From Bacteroidota bacterium (GTDB taxonomy: Bacteria > Bacteroidota > Bacteroidia > B-17B0 > Aurantibacillaceae): a stretch of 64,000 bases of DNA. Below, piece after piece: positions 41,770 through 52,294 of the stretch. How positions within the stretch are numbered: the first letter of the stretch is position 1; every line of letters starts with the position of its first letter. The notes beneath the pieces were generated by a model that did no database searches, had not been told where the DNA came from, and worked only from the letters and a program-made list of their open reading frames with translations. The DNA is taken from the NCBI GenBank assembly GCA_030692515.1, contig JAUXZS010000020.1:372001-436000 (forward strand), in the 5' to 3' direction. The translations under genes and the position numbers were made by a program.

Positions 41770-43506
41770 CTAATTGGCAGTATTATTAGGCATTCGCACA
41801 AAAAAAGAAAAGCCATTTTTTGAATACAATTTTGTGAGTTCAGGATTTAAACTCAACTCTTCTTCATGTTGCTTTTTTGCAATTATATAAGCAGGTTTTT
41901 CAATTTCATAATGTTCCATCCAATACAAATTTGCTAATGGGAAACTTGTTAAGGGTGATAAGCCATCTTTTTCCCAATCGTGTAATAATTCTTCGGTAAT
42001 TTTTATTTGGTTTTTATTAGAATAATCTTCCGGCATTCTATTAGAATAAAATAAATACGCGTAACTTTTAAAACCATGAGTTTCAATATGACAATCGTGC
42101 TTGCTAACTGCTTTATAAAACTCAATAGCAGCGTGTTGAGTGTAGAGCTCAATCTTGGGTACAATACAACTAATAATTAAGTAAATAAATATTAAATTAA
42201 AAAAAAAGCCATAATACAGTAATTTAATTTTGTGTTTGTTTATTCCTACAAAAATAAGAATAGCTCCAATTAAAAACACTAATGCAATAAGAGATTCAAA
42301 ACCCGTCCAATTAACATCAGCTTGTAAATTCAACAAGGCAAATTCATCTTTTATAATACCACTTTTTATAATAATAGGTTTTAAAACATTTATAAAAGCA
42401 ATAATCGTAAAAGCTAAAGTAAATACAACTGCAACCAGCCAATAAATTATTTTTAAAGCGGTATTAAATTTTATACGTTCAAAATTTTGCACTAATCCAA
42501 GTGCTGCAATAAAGGTTAATGGATAATAACATAACGAGGAATAGTGAACAATTTTAGTTTGAGCAAAAGAAAATAAAAGTATAACCACCCAAAATAAACT
42601 AATAAACATTTTTCGGAACTGTTTTTGATAGGGTGTTAAATCCCTAAAATTAAAATATGATGCAATGAAAATTAATGAAGCAGGAAAACAACCAATTAAT
42701 AAAACAACAAAATGATAAATAAAAGGGCCACTGTGACCGCTATCTTCGGTTTTAAGTAAACGTATTTGGTAATCGATAAATTCTTTTATAACATCTTGAT
42801 TCCCTTTAAGCCACTCTATAAAAAACCAACTACCTGAAACAATTATAGTTGTTATAGCGAAAATAATAAATGGCTTTGATAAAAATAACTTCAATTGTCT
42901 GTTCCAAATACTATAAACCAATAAGGTTAAACCAACTATGACAATGGCCGCAGGTCCTTTTGTTAAAACAGCCGTTCCTAAAAACAAGCCAGCCAACAGA
43001 GAATTATAAATTTCTTTTTTACCGTTGGGATTGTTGAGGAATTGAATGCTATTAAATACTGACAGAAAAATAAATAAATTAAACCACGGGTCAATTAAGC
43101 CCGATTTAAAATATAAATGTGGAAGAAGTGTAGCGGCATATATTAAACTCCAAATAATTCCAAATTTTTGAGAGTGAAATTTTTTACCAATTAAATAAAT
43201 TGCTATTAAAGATACTATGCTGCAAATAGCATTCGGGAAACGCGCTGCAAATTCGTTTACTCCAAAAATAGTCATACTGGCAGCCTGCAGCCATATAAAA
43301 AACGGGGGTTTTTCCCAAAATGGTCTAAAATTTAATTGTACCCTCGAGTAATTTCCTGAAACTACCATTTCGCGGGCGCACTCTGCAAAATTAACTTCGT
43401 CCCAATCAAATAAGGGGCAATTTCCTATAAAAGGAATAAAAATAAGTGCGGCAATAAGCACAATTAAAAAAATAATGAGCGCGTTATTTTTTAAGTTTAA
43501 ACTCAA
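41770..43506 (-). CDS. GT39-like membrane glycosyltransferase (ArnT/PMT type)
   Basis: The 578-aa protein has about ten or more transmembrane segments. The first periplasmic loop holds the acidic motif 'CPLFDWDEVNFAECAREM' and then 'RPFWEKPPFFIWLQA', which are signatures of the PMT_2/ArnT superfamily that uses polyprenyl-phosphate sugars. The C-terminal ~110 residues are soluble. The start is TTG and overlaps the TGA of the PAP2 gene (TTGA), so it is translationally coupled. With the lipid phosphatase next to it, a role in modifying an envelope glycolipid or protein is plausible. Confidence 0.85.
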   Translation of the reverse strand: MSLNLKNNALIIFLIVLIAALIFIPFIGNCPLFDWDEVNFAECAREMVVSGNYSRVQLNFRPFWEKPPFFIWLQAASMTIFGVNEFAARFPNAICSIVSLIAIYLIGKKFHSQKFGIIWSLIYAATLLPHLYFKSGLIDPWFNLFIFLSVFNSIQFLNNPNGKKEIYNSLLAGLFLGTAVLTKGPAAIVIVGLTLLVYSIWNRQLKLFLSKPFIIFAITTIIVSGSWFFIEWLKGNQDVIKEFIDYQIRLLKTEDSGHSGPFIYHFVVLLIGCFPASLIFIASYFNFRDLTPYQKQFRKMFISLFWVVILLFSFAQTKIVHYSSLCYYPLTFIAALGLVQNFERIKFNTALKIIYWLVAVVFTLAFTIIAFINVLKPIIIKSGIIKDEFALLNLQADVNWTGFESLIALVFLIGAILIFVGINKHKIKLLYYGFFFNLIFIYLIISCIVPKIELYTQHAAIEFYKAVSKHDCHIETHGFKSYAYLFYSNRMPEDYSNKNQIKITEELLHDWEKDGLSPLTSFPLANLYWMEHYEIEKPAYIIAKKQHEEELSLNPELTKLYSKNGFSFFVRMPNNTAN

Positions 43507-44198
43507 GATTTTTTAAAATTAAAAAGTGGCTTATTCAATTTTTCGAGTCTGCTGTTATTGATAAAAATAAAATAAAACACAATTGCAAAAACAGTTCCAA
43601 TTAAACTGCCAACCGTAATATCAACTAGCCAATGTTGCGAAAGATAGGTTCTGCTAAATGCCGCTAAAAGCCCAATAGTAAAAAAAATAATTTTAGTAAA
43701 TTTGTTTTCTGTAATTAAAGCCAAGCAAGTAAATAATGCGAAAGCAGAGGTTGCATGCCCGCTAGGGAAACTATTTAGGCCAACCATATCAACTCCGTTT
43801 ACTAAATTAAGTTTAACTTTTTGTACAAAATAACCAAAAACAAAATGTGGGCGGTTAACATCGCCAAAACAAAAATTCTTTAAAAAGGAAGTACATAATC
43901 CAGAAACAATATAAGTAGCCAAAATAAAAATACCTTTTCTGATGTTAAATAATAAAACAATGAGCCCAATTATTATAGCAAAAATGCCATCGCCAACATT
44001 TGTAAAATATTTAAAAAATAAATCGATAATTGGATTACCGACTAATGAATTTAATTTAATGTGAAGCGCTACTTTATCAAATTGAAATAAATAATACGCA
44101 GCCCAAATTAGAACCACCAAATAGAGGATAAAATAAAGCCAATTATTACGAAGAAATTTTTTCAAATTATAATTTTTTTGCTTCGTTCCAATAACCAT
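43503..44198 (-). CDS. PAP2-family membrane phosphatase
   Basis: The 231-aa protein has five to six transmembrane segments. The three PAP2 motifs are visible: 'KNFCFGDVNRPHF' (KxxxxxxRP), 'FPSGHATS' (PSGH) and 'SRTYLSQHWLVDITVG' (SRxxxxxHxxxD). Such enzymes remove phosphate from undecaprenyl diphosphate, phosphatidylglycerol phosphate or lipid A. It overlaps mazG by 32 bp at its 5' end, and the transferase gene at its 3' end. Confidence 0.9.
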   Translation of the reverse strand: MVIGTKQKNYNLKKFLRNNWLYFILYLVVLIWAAYYLFQFDKVALHIKLNSLVGNPIIDLFFKYFTNVGDGIFAIIIGLIVLLFNIRKGIFILATYIVSGLCTSFLKNFCFGDVNRPHFVFGYFVQKVKLNLVNGVDMVGLNSFPSGHATSAFALFTCLALITENKFTKIIFFTIGLLAAFSRTYLSQHWLVDITVGSLIGTVFAIVFYFIFINNSRLEKLNKPLFNFKKS

Positions 44199-44937
44199 CT
44201 AACTCTTCCAATTTACAGTCGGCTATTTGTTTGCCCTGCTCTTTCACTTTTTCTTCCATATAACCGAAGCGTTTAATGAATTTTTTATTAGTCTGCTCTA
44301 ATGCATCTTCGGGATTAATATTTAAAAAGCGACCATAATTTATTAATGAAAACAAAACATCGCCAAACTCTTTTTCAGCCGCCTGTTGATTTTTGTTTTT
44401 TATTTCAACTTCAAACTCATCCAATTCTTCTTTTACTTTTTCATAAACTTGTTCGGGTTTGTCCCAATCAAAACCCACCGCCCGTGCTTTTTCCTGAATG
44501 CGATAGGCTTTCAATAACGCTGGCATGCTATTTGGCACTCCAGACAATACAGAGGTGTTACCTCCTTTTTCTTTTTGTTTTAATTGTTCCCAGTTTTGTT
44601 TTACTTGTTCTTCAGTTTCAGCTTTTACATCTCCATAAATATGTGGGTGTCTGAAAATTAATTTCTCGCATAAACTATCAATTACATCTTTAATATCAAA
44701 CGCTTTGGTTTCGCTGGCAATACGAGAATAAAAAACAATATGAAGTAAAATATCGCCGAGTTCTTTTTTTATTTCAGTTAAATCATTTTTAAGAATGGCA
44801 TCGCTTAACTCATAAGTTTCTTCGATAGTTAAATGTCTAATGCTTTCAATGCTTTGTTTTTTATCCCAGGGACACTGTTCCCTAAGTTCGTCCATTATTT
44901 TTAAAAGCTTTAAAAAGGAGCTTGCGCGTTCGTCCAT
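44167..44937 (-). CDS. mazG: MazG nucleoside triphosphate pyrophosphohydrolase
   Basis: The 256-aa protein has two MazG repeats, matching the usual length. The first has 'CPWDKKQSIESIRHLTIEETYELSDAI' and 'EIKKELGDILLHIVFYS', with the metal-binding EExxE and ExxD residues; the second has 'EELDEFEVEIKNK' and 'KEFGDVLFSLINYGR'. It hydrolyses NTPs and (d)NTP analogues to monophosphates. It is first in an operon with the PAP2 and GT39-like genes. CAAATTTA (44945-44952, minus strand TAAATTTG) is a -7 box only ~8 bp before the ATG, so transcripts may be nearly leaderless. Confidence 0.95.
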   Translation of the reverse strand: MDERASSFLKLLKIMDELREQCPWDKKQSIESIRHLTIEETYELSDAILKNDLTEIKKELGDILLHIVFYSRIASETKAFDIKDVIDSLCEKLIFRHPHIYGDVKAETEEQVKQNWEQLKQKEKGGNTSVLSGVPNSMPALLKAYRIQEKARAVGFDWDKPEQVYEKVKEELDEFEVEIKNKNQQAAEKEFGDVLFSLINYGRFLNINPEDALEQTNKKFIKRFGYMEEKVKEQGKQIADCKLEELDGYWNEAKKL

Positions 44938-45082
44938 ATTGCAACAAATTTAACAATTTATAAAAAACAACATGAATGTTAAAAACTGATGAAGGTTTAT
45001 TTAACTTAATTTTAAGTTTTAATTGAATATTTAGTTAATTTAGATTATCATAAATCATACAGATATTAAGATCAAAAAAATC

Positions 45083-47863
45083 ATGAAAAAAAGAATTCAT
45101 AAACTTTCAAGAATTAAACTAGTTTTAATTGTATCAATACTTATTGCTACATCTTTTAATAAGTCAGGATCTTGTTTTTCGCAAGGTTGGCAGTGGGCTA
45201 AAAGTCAAGGAGGATTGAATAATGATGCGGGGAGAGCCATTTGTACTGACCCCTCTGGAAATGTTATAGTAGCTGGTGGTTTCTTTGCACCTTCTATACA
45301 AATTGGAACCGTTACCATAAATAGCTTAGGCGGTGGAGATATTTATCTTGCCAAATTTGATCCAATTGGGAATGTTATTTGGGTTCAAACAATTGGTGGA
45401 ACTGGATTAGATGTTGTTGGAGGTGTTTGTACCTCTACAAATGGTGATATATACATTAGCGGTTCTTATGATAGTCCAAACTTAACGGTTTCTAGCTATA
45501 ATTTATCACAAGCAAGTACTATTGGCAATATGGATATTTTTGTTGCAAAATATAATACAAATGGCGCAGTGTTATGGGCTCTAAAATATGGCACAACAGG
45601 AAACGAAAGAGCCACGGGTATTAATTATTCAAATTCATTAGGGAATGTACTTTTAACTGGATATTATTCAAGTCCAACTTTTACTATTGGTGCCTACCCT
45701 ATGACAAACTCAAGTGCTTCTGGTAGTAATGATTGTTTTGTAGCAAAATTTAATCCTACTTTTGGTACCCCTACTGGAGCCTTTAGTTTAGGTGGTGCCA
45801 ATGCAAATGATTACGGTTACTCAATTAGATCAGACGCTTCTAATTTTTATTTAGGAGGTTCGTTTTCGCCAATAACAGGAAATGTAAGTTCGATTGGAAC
45901 GGCGGTAACAAGTTATGGCTCTCAAGATGTATTTATTGCTAAATATACAAACGCTAACGCTTTTCAGTGGGTAAGAACAGGTGGATCGAGTTCAACCAGT
46001 GCAGATTACTTTACAGGAATGGCTATTGATGCTTCAAGTAACATCTATTTATCTGGCAATTATTATGGTTTACCCCTTGTTATAGGAACAGCTACTTTGG
46101 CAAATTCTGGAACAAATGATGGTTTTATTGCAAAGTATAATTCGTCAGGTACTTTTCAATGGGCTAATAAAGTAGGTGGCCCAGCATCGGATTTAGCCAA
46201 TGATGTAGCTGTCGACGCTAATAATAACGCTTACTTAACTGGTTCTTTTGCAGGCACATTAGTTACAGTAGGAAGTTTTAGCTTAGTTAATACTACTCCT
46301 GGTACAAACCAGGATATTTTTGTTGTAAAGTATAATTCTACTGGCACACCGCAATGGGTTAGTTCAGCAACTAGTATTGGCGGAGAAACCGCCTATGGAA
46401 TAGCTACAGATGCATTAGCTAATGTATATATTACTGGCTCATATAATATTTCAGGGCCAATTGCATTTGGATCAACTACTTTAAGTAGCGCAGGAAACAA
46501 TGATTCTTTTTTGGCTAAAATTGGATGTTTAACTGCAACAATTAATGGTTTATCAAATGTATGTGCAGGTACATCTGCTACTTTAACTGCTGGCGGAGCA
46601 ACAAATTATACCTGGAGTACAGGAGCAACAACCCCTTCAATTGTAATTACACCAACAGCTAACTCAACATATACTGTAGTTGGTGCTATTGGAACTTGTA
46701 CTGATTCAAGTAACCCTTTTAATATTACTTTTTTACCAGCAATTATAAATGCTGGTCCAAATATTTCTTTAACCTGTGGGCAATCTCAAATTATAAATGC
46801 TACAACCTCGCCTTCTAATCCAACAAGCGTTGCTTGGACGCCAACAACAGGGTTAAGCAGTAGCACTATTCTGTCTCCAACAATTTTAGCCTCTGGGCCC
46901 TCCAATCAGTATACAGTAACTGCTAATTTAAGTAATGGTTGTGTTGCAAAAACAACTTTAATAGTTTCTCATTATGCTCCTACTCCTGATATTTGTATGG
47001 TAACTGTAGATAGCTTGAGTTTAAACAATGAAATTTTTTGGGATAAAACGGCCTATTCAAAAATAGATAGTTTTATTGTTTACAGAGAAACATCCTCAAA
47101 TATTTTTAGTCGTATTGCTGCTGTAGGCAAAACTGCATTGAGTATGTATACTGATACTGCTCGTAGTGTAGGGCCTGCAAATGGAGATCCAAATATTACA
47201 TCTTACAAATACAAATTACAATTCAGAGATAGTTGCGGTAATTATAGTGCATTAAGTCCTTGGCATCAAACTATTTTTGTTCAAGATCAACAAAATGGAA
47301 ATTTTAATTGGAATAGTTATGCAATTGAAAATTCAACCTTAACACCTGTCTCAAATTATGTTTTGAATAGAAGAAATTTAAGCAGCGGTAATAGTACTAC
47401 AGTTTCAGCAACAACAGGCTCATCTATTTCTGATCCGCTTTATAGTTCACTATTCTCAACAAATATTAAATGGTTTGTTGATGCCCTAGGATTTAACTGT
47501 ACACCTACTGCTAAAATGAATAGTATATTGATTACAAAACAAAGGACCAAAAGCAATAACACCAACGAAAAAACCTTCCCAACTATCGGGATTAAAAAAA
47601 ATAGTTTAAATAATGAATCAATTAGTATCTATCCTAACCCTACGAATGGAGTTTTGAATATTGATTTTATAATTTCAAAAGTGCCCAATTGCAAACTTGA
47701 TCTAATAAATGTGTTAGGTCAATCAGTTTATACAGAAAACATTAAAGAATCAAATAGCTTTATTAAAACAATTAATACAGAAAATATTGTAAGTGGTATC
47801 TACTTCTTAAATATTAGCCAAAACGCAACCATTATTATAACAAAAAAGGTTATTATTAATTAA
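45083..47863 (+). CDS. SBBP-repeat T9SS type A secreted protein
   Basis: After the signal peptide ('VLIVSILIATSFNK', cleavage near 'CFSQ') there are about eight SBBP propeller repeats across ~30-490, with a repeating pattern ('IYLAKFDPIGNVIWVQTIGGTG', 'IFVAKYNTNGAVLWA', 'GFIAKYNSSGTFQWA'). An Ig-like domain (~490-565, 'NVCAGTSATLTAGG'), a second Ig-like part and a fibronectin-like part follow. The C-terminus is a type A sorting domain ('ISIYPNPTNGVLNIDF', 'GIYFLNISQ'). It is monocistronic, divergent from mazG, with a terminator behind it. Surface or secreted; ligand unknown. Confidence 0.85.
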   Translation: MKKRIHKLSRIKLVLIVSILIATSFNKSGSCFSQGWQWAKSQGGLNNDAGRAICTDPSGNVIVAGGFFAPSIQIGTVTINSLGGGDIYLAKFDPIGNVIWVQTIGGTGLDVVGGVCTSTNGDIYISGSYDSPNLTVSSYNLSQASTIGNMDIFVAKYNTNGAVLWALKYGTTGNERATGINYSNSLGNVLLTGYYSSPTFTIGAYPMTNSSASGSNDCFVAKFNPTFGTPTGAFSLGGANANDYGYSIRSDASNFYLGGSFSPITGNVSSIGTAVTSYGSQDVFIAKYTNANAFQWVRTGGSSSTSADYFTGMAIDASSNIYLSGNYYGLPLVIGTATLANSGTNDGFIAKYNSSGTFQWANKVGGPASDLANDVAVDANNNAYLTGSFAGTLVTVGSFSLVNTTPGTNQDIFVVKYNSTGTPQWVSSATSIGGETAYGIATDALANVYITGSYNISGPIAFGSTTLSSAGNNDSFLAKIGCLTATINGLSNVCAGTSATLTAGGATNYTWSTGATTPSIVITPTANSTYTVVGAIGTCTDSSNPFNITFLPAIINAGPNISLTCGQSQIINATTSPSNPTSVAWTPTTGLSSSTILSPTILASGPSNQYTVTANLSNGCVAKTTLIVSHYAPTPDICMVTVDSLSLNNEIFWDKTAYSKIDSFIVYRETSSNIFSRIAAVGKTALSMYTDTARSVGPANGDPNITSYKYKLQFRDSCGNYSALSPWHQTIFVQDQQNGNFNWNSYAIENSTLTPVSNYVLNRRNLSSGNSTTVSATTGSSISDPLYSSLFSTNIKWFVDALGFNCTPTAKMNSILITKQRTKSNNTNEKTFPTIGIKKNSLNNESISIYPNPTNGVLNIDFIISKVPNCKLDLINVLGQSVYTENIKESNSFIKTINTENIVSGIYFLNISQNATIIITKKVIIN

Positions 47864-47885
47864 AAGATGCGGGTTTAGTATCTCC

Positions 47886-47917
47886 AAAAAGGCACGGATT
47901 TTATTCGTGCTTTTTTT
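47886..47917 (+). terminator. Rho-independent terminator
   Basis: AAAGGCACG and CGTGCTTTTTTT form a stem with a T7 run directly behind the SBBP gene. It ends only ~10 bp before the start of the next gene, which therefore needs a very close promoter or read-through. Confidence 0.75.
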
Positions 47918-47926
47918 ATTACTTTA

Positions 47927-50900
47927 GTGCCTGATTTGTTTAAAAAACTCCCATATTTAATATTTCTTTTTTTTATTATTTATAAAAATGGTTATTCGCA
48001 AAAAGGAGACCATTTTAATATTAATTATTTACCTCGAGTATATAATTCTGGCGCCAATAATTTTGCAATCACTCAAAACGAAAACGGACTTATTTTTGTA
48101 GCCAACGATAATGGAATTTTAATTTACGATGGTGGCAAAAACTGGCAAATTTGCAAGCGTTCCGATGAAGTTACTATTACTTACATTGCAAGAACACCTG
48201 AAAATAAAATTGTTTATGGCTGTGTTGATGGTGATTTTGGTGAGCTCGAAAAAAATTCTAAAGGGAAATTTTATTTAAATTCTTTTAAGCAAAATTTAAA
48301 TGAAATTAATCAACCAACCGAACCGATTAGACAAATAATAAATTTAAATGGCAAAGTTTATTTCCTTTCTTCTGACAAATTAATTGAATATAGTAATTCT
48401 AAATTTCAAATATATACCCCTACAAAAAAATTCCATACAAGGGCTTTAGTAATGGGCAAACATTTGTTTTTAGTGGATGTAGATAACACCATTTTAGTGT
48501 TGCAAAATGGCGTGTTAAATTCGCTGCCCAATACAACAGAACTTTCTAATTTTAAACCTTTTTTTTGCTTACCATTAAGCAATAGAGAATTTGCAATTGG
48601 CATAAGAGATGAGGGATTCTACAAAGCTAATTACGACTCGCTTAACCCAACCAAAACTTCTTTTATAAAAATAAACTCTCCTTCGAATAAAGAACTACAA
48701 GATGCAGAATTTAATAGCGGCTTAGTTTTAAAAAACGGAAATTTTGTAATTACCACGAATAAAAAAGGAGTCTTTGTTTTAAATAAAAAACTTGAAATTA
48801 TAGAAAAGTTTAATTCAAAAAATGGTTTAAACGATGATAATGTTAAGTCAGTATACGAAGATTTTAATGGCAATTTATGGTTCCCATTATATTATGGTAT
48901 ATCTTATCTAGAAACAAATTCAAGTTTATACAAATACACTAAATCTAACAACATAAAAGGACCAGTCCAAAGCGCTTGCTATTATAATAATCAACTTTAT
49001 ATTGCCACCGATAAAGGAGTGCAATATTTTAATGAGAGTTCTCAATCATTTATAGATTTACTTGAGTTTGATAAACAAAGTTGGTATTTATTAAATTACG
49101 ATAATAAATTATATATATGTACTCAAAAAGGAATTTTTATTTATAATGGAAAAAGTATACAGCAAATAAGCGAAAAAAATACTCACTTTATTTTTAACGA
49201 CCCTCACCAATCTAATATACTTTATGCCGCGCTTGATGATGGTGTTGACGTTTATACTATTTCCGGTAATAATCTAACACTTATAAAATCATATTTTTTA
49301 AATCACAAAGTTCAAAGTATTGCTAGCGATTCAACAAAGAATATTTATTTTGGAACAACAGATAATGGTATTTATTTTTTAAATCATTCTAAAGCAAACT
49401 TAATTGACTCAATTCAAGAAGCAGATGGATTACCAAGTCAAATTGCAGAAAATTATTTAACCACTTATAAAAACAAATTATTAATTGGAACAGGCAAGGG
49501 AATATTTACAGTTAAACCCGATGCTAAGGGTAAATATAAATGCGTAAAATTTCCTAAATTTTGGGAATTAACCAAAGGCTCAGAAATATTTAGGGCAGCA
49601 GAATTAAATGGAGATTTAATTTGTTCTAAGTCTTTTGAAAATAAAGTAACTGAACGCATAGAGCAAAGAACAATTTATTTATCAGAAAACAAGGGTAAAT
49701 TCTCAATAAACAACAAAGGAGGTATCTCACACTTAAAAGATATAAAATTAAATTTAATTAGTTATGATAGTAGTAATAGGATAACGTTTATCTGTACAAA
49801 CGAAGGCTTATTTCTTATGAATAAACAAGTTGAACTGGAACCAAAAAAATACAATTTGTATTTAAGTGCCTTCTACGCTAAGCGAGATACTGTTTTAGAA
49901 AATTTAATAGCCCATGATGAAAAACTAAAACTTAAATCTATAATTGATTACAAAAATAATGATGTAAGGTTTTGCCTTGGATATAATTGTTTTGAAGATA
50001 TTGGTAATACAGAGTTTAGTTATTACTTAGAAGGAAAAGAAAACGAATACAGTGCTCGCGATAAAAAATTTGAAATCACCTACAATAACTTAACTGAAGG
50101 CAGCTATACATTACATTTAAAAGCCTATAATGAAAATACTGATGATGTTTTAGAGTTAACCGTACCATTTAAAATATTGCCGCCATGGTACCGTTCTTTT
50201 TGGGCATACACCGCTTACATTATTTTGTTTATTTTGTTTTTACTAATAATTATCAAATTAAATAGTAAACGGTTAGTTGCTAAAAATATAAAACTTGAAG
50301 AGGTTATTAAACAACGTACTGCTACAATCGAAGATCAAGTTATTTTACTTGAACACCAAAAAAAAGAAATTATTGATAGTATAAATTATGCTCAACGAAT
50401 TCAACGCGCATTATTAGCAAGCAAAAATCTTTTAGATAATTATCTATCTTCAAATGAAAAAAACAGAGAGAGAGAGTACTTTGTTTTTTTTCAACCAAAG
50501 GATATTGTAAGTGGCGATTTTTACTGGGCATCAAACTTAGTGGATAATAATTTTGCAATTGCAATTGCAGATAGCACTGGTCACGGTGTGCCAGGAGCAA
50601 TTATGAGTATGTTAAATATTAGTTGTTTAAAAGAAGCTGTTATTGCTCAAAAATTAACACAACCAAATGAAATTTTAAATTATACTCGAACAAAAATTAT
50701 TGAAACACTTTCAAATGATGGAAGTTTAGATGGCGGAAAAGATGGTATGGATTGCAGCTTGCTTTGTTTTGACTTTAAAAAAAGGCTTTTGTGCTATGCA
50801 GCTGCAAATAATCCAATTTGGATAATACGAAAGAAAAACAACTCAAACGAATTAGAATTTGTTGAATTACGTGCTGATAAAATGCCAGTAGGTAAACATG

Positions 50901-51166
50901 AAAGGGATAACATTTCATTTACTCAACAAACTATACAGTTGCAGAGTGGAGATATGGTATATGCCTTTACCGACGGTCTGCCAGACCAGTTTGGAGGACA
51001 CAAGGGTAAAAAATTTATGTACAAACAATTTAAAGAAGTATTGTTCTCTATTTCTCAACTTCCATCTAAAGAACAGTCAAAAATTCTTAACGAAAAGTTT
51101 AACGATTGGAAAGGTACTTTAGAACAAGTTGATGATGTTTTAGTTTTTGGGATTAAAATTTATTAA
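47927..51166 (+). CDS. Propeller-Y_Y_Y sensor with SpoIIE (PP2C) phosphatase output
   Basis: The start is GTG (47927) or TTG (47936); both give a signal peptide ('KLPYLIFLFFIIYKNGYSQ'). Two-component propeller repeats fill ~30-660 ('NDDNVKSVYEDFNGNLWFP'), with a Y_Y_Y domain at ~690-760 ('EGSYTLHLKAYNENTD') and a transmembrane segment at ~765-785 ('YTAYIILFILFLLIII'). A coiled coil is followed by a SpoIIE-type PP2C domain with 'KDIVSGDFYWA', 'ADSTGHGVPGAIMS' and 'FTDGLPDQFGG'. The tail resembles that of the 34807-37176 phosphatase, so the two are paralogues. It couples an envelope signal to dephosphorylation of an unknown phosphoprotein. Confidence 0.9.
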   Translation: MPDLFKKLPYLIFLFFIIYKNGYSQKGDHFNINYLPRVYNSGANNFAITQNENGLIFVANDNGILIYDGGKNWQICKRSDEVTITYIARTPENKIVYGCVDGDFGELEKNSKGKFYLNSFKQNLNEINQPTEPIRQIINLNGKVYFLSSDKLIEYSNSKFQIYTPTKKFHTRALVMGKHLFLVDVDNTILVLQNGVLNSLPNTTELSNFKPFFCLPLSNREFAIGIRDEGFYKANYDSLNPTKTSFIKINSPSNKELQDAEFNSGLVLKNGNFVITTNKKGVFVLNKKLEIIEKFNSKNGLNDDNVKSVYEDFNGNLWFPLYYGISYLETNSSLYKYTKSNNIKGPVQSACYYNNQLYIATDKGVQYFNESSQSFIDLLEFDKQSWYLLNYDNKLYICTQKGIFIYNGKSIQQISEKNTHFIFNDPHQSNILYAALDDGVDVYTISGNNLTLIKSYFLNHKVQSIASDSTKNIYFGTTDNGIYFLNHSKANLIDSIQEADGLPSQIAENYLTTYKNKLLIGTGKGIFTVKPDAKGKYKCVKFPKFWELTKGSEIFRAAELNGDLICSKSFENKVTERIEQRTIYLSENKGKFSINNKGGISHLKDIKLNLISYDSSNRITFICTNEGLFLMNKQVELEPKKYNLYLSAFYAKRDTVLENLIAHDEKLKLKSIIDYKNNDVRFCLGYNCFEDIGNTEFSYYLEGKENEYSARDKKFEITYNNLTEGSYTLHLKAYNENTDDVLELTVPFKILPPWYRSFWAYTAYIILFILFLLIIIKLNSKRLVAKNIKLEEVIKQRTATIEDQVILLEHQKKEIIDSINYAQRIQRALLASKNLLDNYLSSNEKNREREYFVFFQPKDIVSGDFYWASNLVDNNFAIAIADSTGHGVPGAIMSMLNISCLKEAVIAQKLTQPNEILNYTRTKIIETLSNDGSLDGGKDGMDCSLLCFDFKKRLLCYAAANNPIWIIRKKNNSNELEFVELRADKMPVGKHERDNISFTQQTIQLQSGDMVYAFTDGLPDQFGGHKGKKFMYKQFKEVLFSISQLPSKEQSKILNEKFNDWKGTLEQVDDVLVFGIKIY

Positions 51167-51175
51167 TTTCACATC

Positions 51176-52294
51176 GTGTTCAAAAAGCATATTCTTCATA
51201 GTATTTTATTTGTTTTCATAAACGCGGCTGTTTTTGCGCAAAATAGCACAAGCTGCAATCCTCAATGGCAAATTAAACCGGTAATCAACCAAGGTTTTAT
51301 TTTAGTTCATCGTATAAGTATTGGGCATCTAGTAAAAGGCTACCCAACTATTTATGAGTTAAACGTATCTAAACCTACTTGGGGCGATAAAATTTGGCAA
51401 ATTGAAAATAATAAGCCGGACGTTGGGATTTCTTTACAATGTATTGATTTTAAAAATCCACAACAATTGGGTTACTCATTAACAGTTGCACCTTATGCTG
51501 AAATACCTTTAAATGTAATAGCAAAAAAATCAAGAGTAGTTATGCGCTTATGTTGGGGCTTAAACTATATTACTAAACCTTTTGATGTGCAGACTAACCG
51601 AAAAAACATTGCTATTGGCAGCCATTTTAATTCTTTTGTTCAATTTAAATGGTTGTGGCATTTAAAAATAAACGAAAGTTTGCGTTTTGAGCCTGGTTTT
51701 GCATTTTCGCACGTTAGCAATGGCAAAGCAAAAAATCCAAACTTAGGATTAAATGTGGTGAGTTTAAATGCGGGTTTAAATTATTTAATACCCTCAAAAA
51801 AATCTCGTTCACAAACAAGTTGTGTTGATTCTTCTACTTGTGTAAAATCAAAAAATGAACTTTTAGTATTTGCGGCGATCGGCTTTAATCAAAGAGAAAT
51901 TTCAACACCCGATTTAAAAGTGATTACGGTTTCTGGAGCTTATCAGCGAAATGTAAGAAACACTCATAAATTTAGTGCGGGACTGGATTTGTTCTATGAC
52001 GAAAATTATCAAATCGATTATCAAAATGAATTTTTAAATAAACCAACTGGTTTTGATAAAATGAGAGTGAGTGCACGACTTGGTTACTCATATAATATTG
52101 GCAGAATTAGTTTACCAATTGAAATGGGTTATTACCTGTTTCAAAAATCAAAACCTGATGGTTATGTTGTGAGTAGAATTGGCGTTAGGTATTATAGTAA
52201 AAGTGGGCTTGTTGTGCATTTTGGATTAAGAACACATTTTGCAGTTGCTTATAATTTTGAATACGGGGTGGGATATCGTTTTTATTTAAAATAA
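51176..52294 (+). CDS. Acyloxyacyl hydrolase / PagL-like lipid A deacylase
   Basis: The GTG start lies 9 bp behind the phosphatase stop. The signal peptide is 'SILFVFINAAVFAQ'. The rest is a beta-barrel of ~350 residues. The PagL signature 'GFAFSHVSNGKAKNPNLGLN' carries the catalytic His and Ser-Asn. Enzymes of this family remove the 3-O acyl chain from lipid A in the outer membrane. An extra C-terminal barrel part of ~150 residues after a Cys-containing loop is longer than in classical PagL (~170 aa). It is second in an operon with the propeller phosphatase and the GIN-domain lipoprotein. Confidence 0.8.
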   Translation: MFKKHILHSILFVFINAAVFAQNSTSCNPQWQIKPVINQGFILVHRISIGHLVKGYPTIYELNVSKPTWGDKIWQIENNKPDVGISLQCIDFKNPQQLGYSLTVAPYAEIPLNVIAKKSRVVMRLCWGLNYITKPFDVQTNRKNIAIGSHFNSFVQFKWLWHLKINESLRFEPGFAFSHVSNGKAKNPNLGLNVVSLNAGLNYLIPSKKSRSQTSCVDSSTCVKSKNELLVFAAIGFNQREISTPDLKVITVSGAYQRNVRNTHKFSAGLDLFYDENYQIDYQNEFLNKPTGFDKMRVSARLGYSYNIGRISLPIEMGYYLFQKSKPDGYVVSRIGVRYYSKSGLVVHFGLRTHFAVAYNFEYGVGYRFYLK

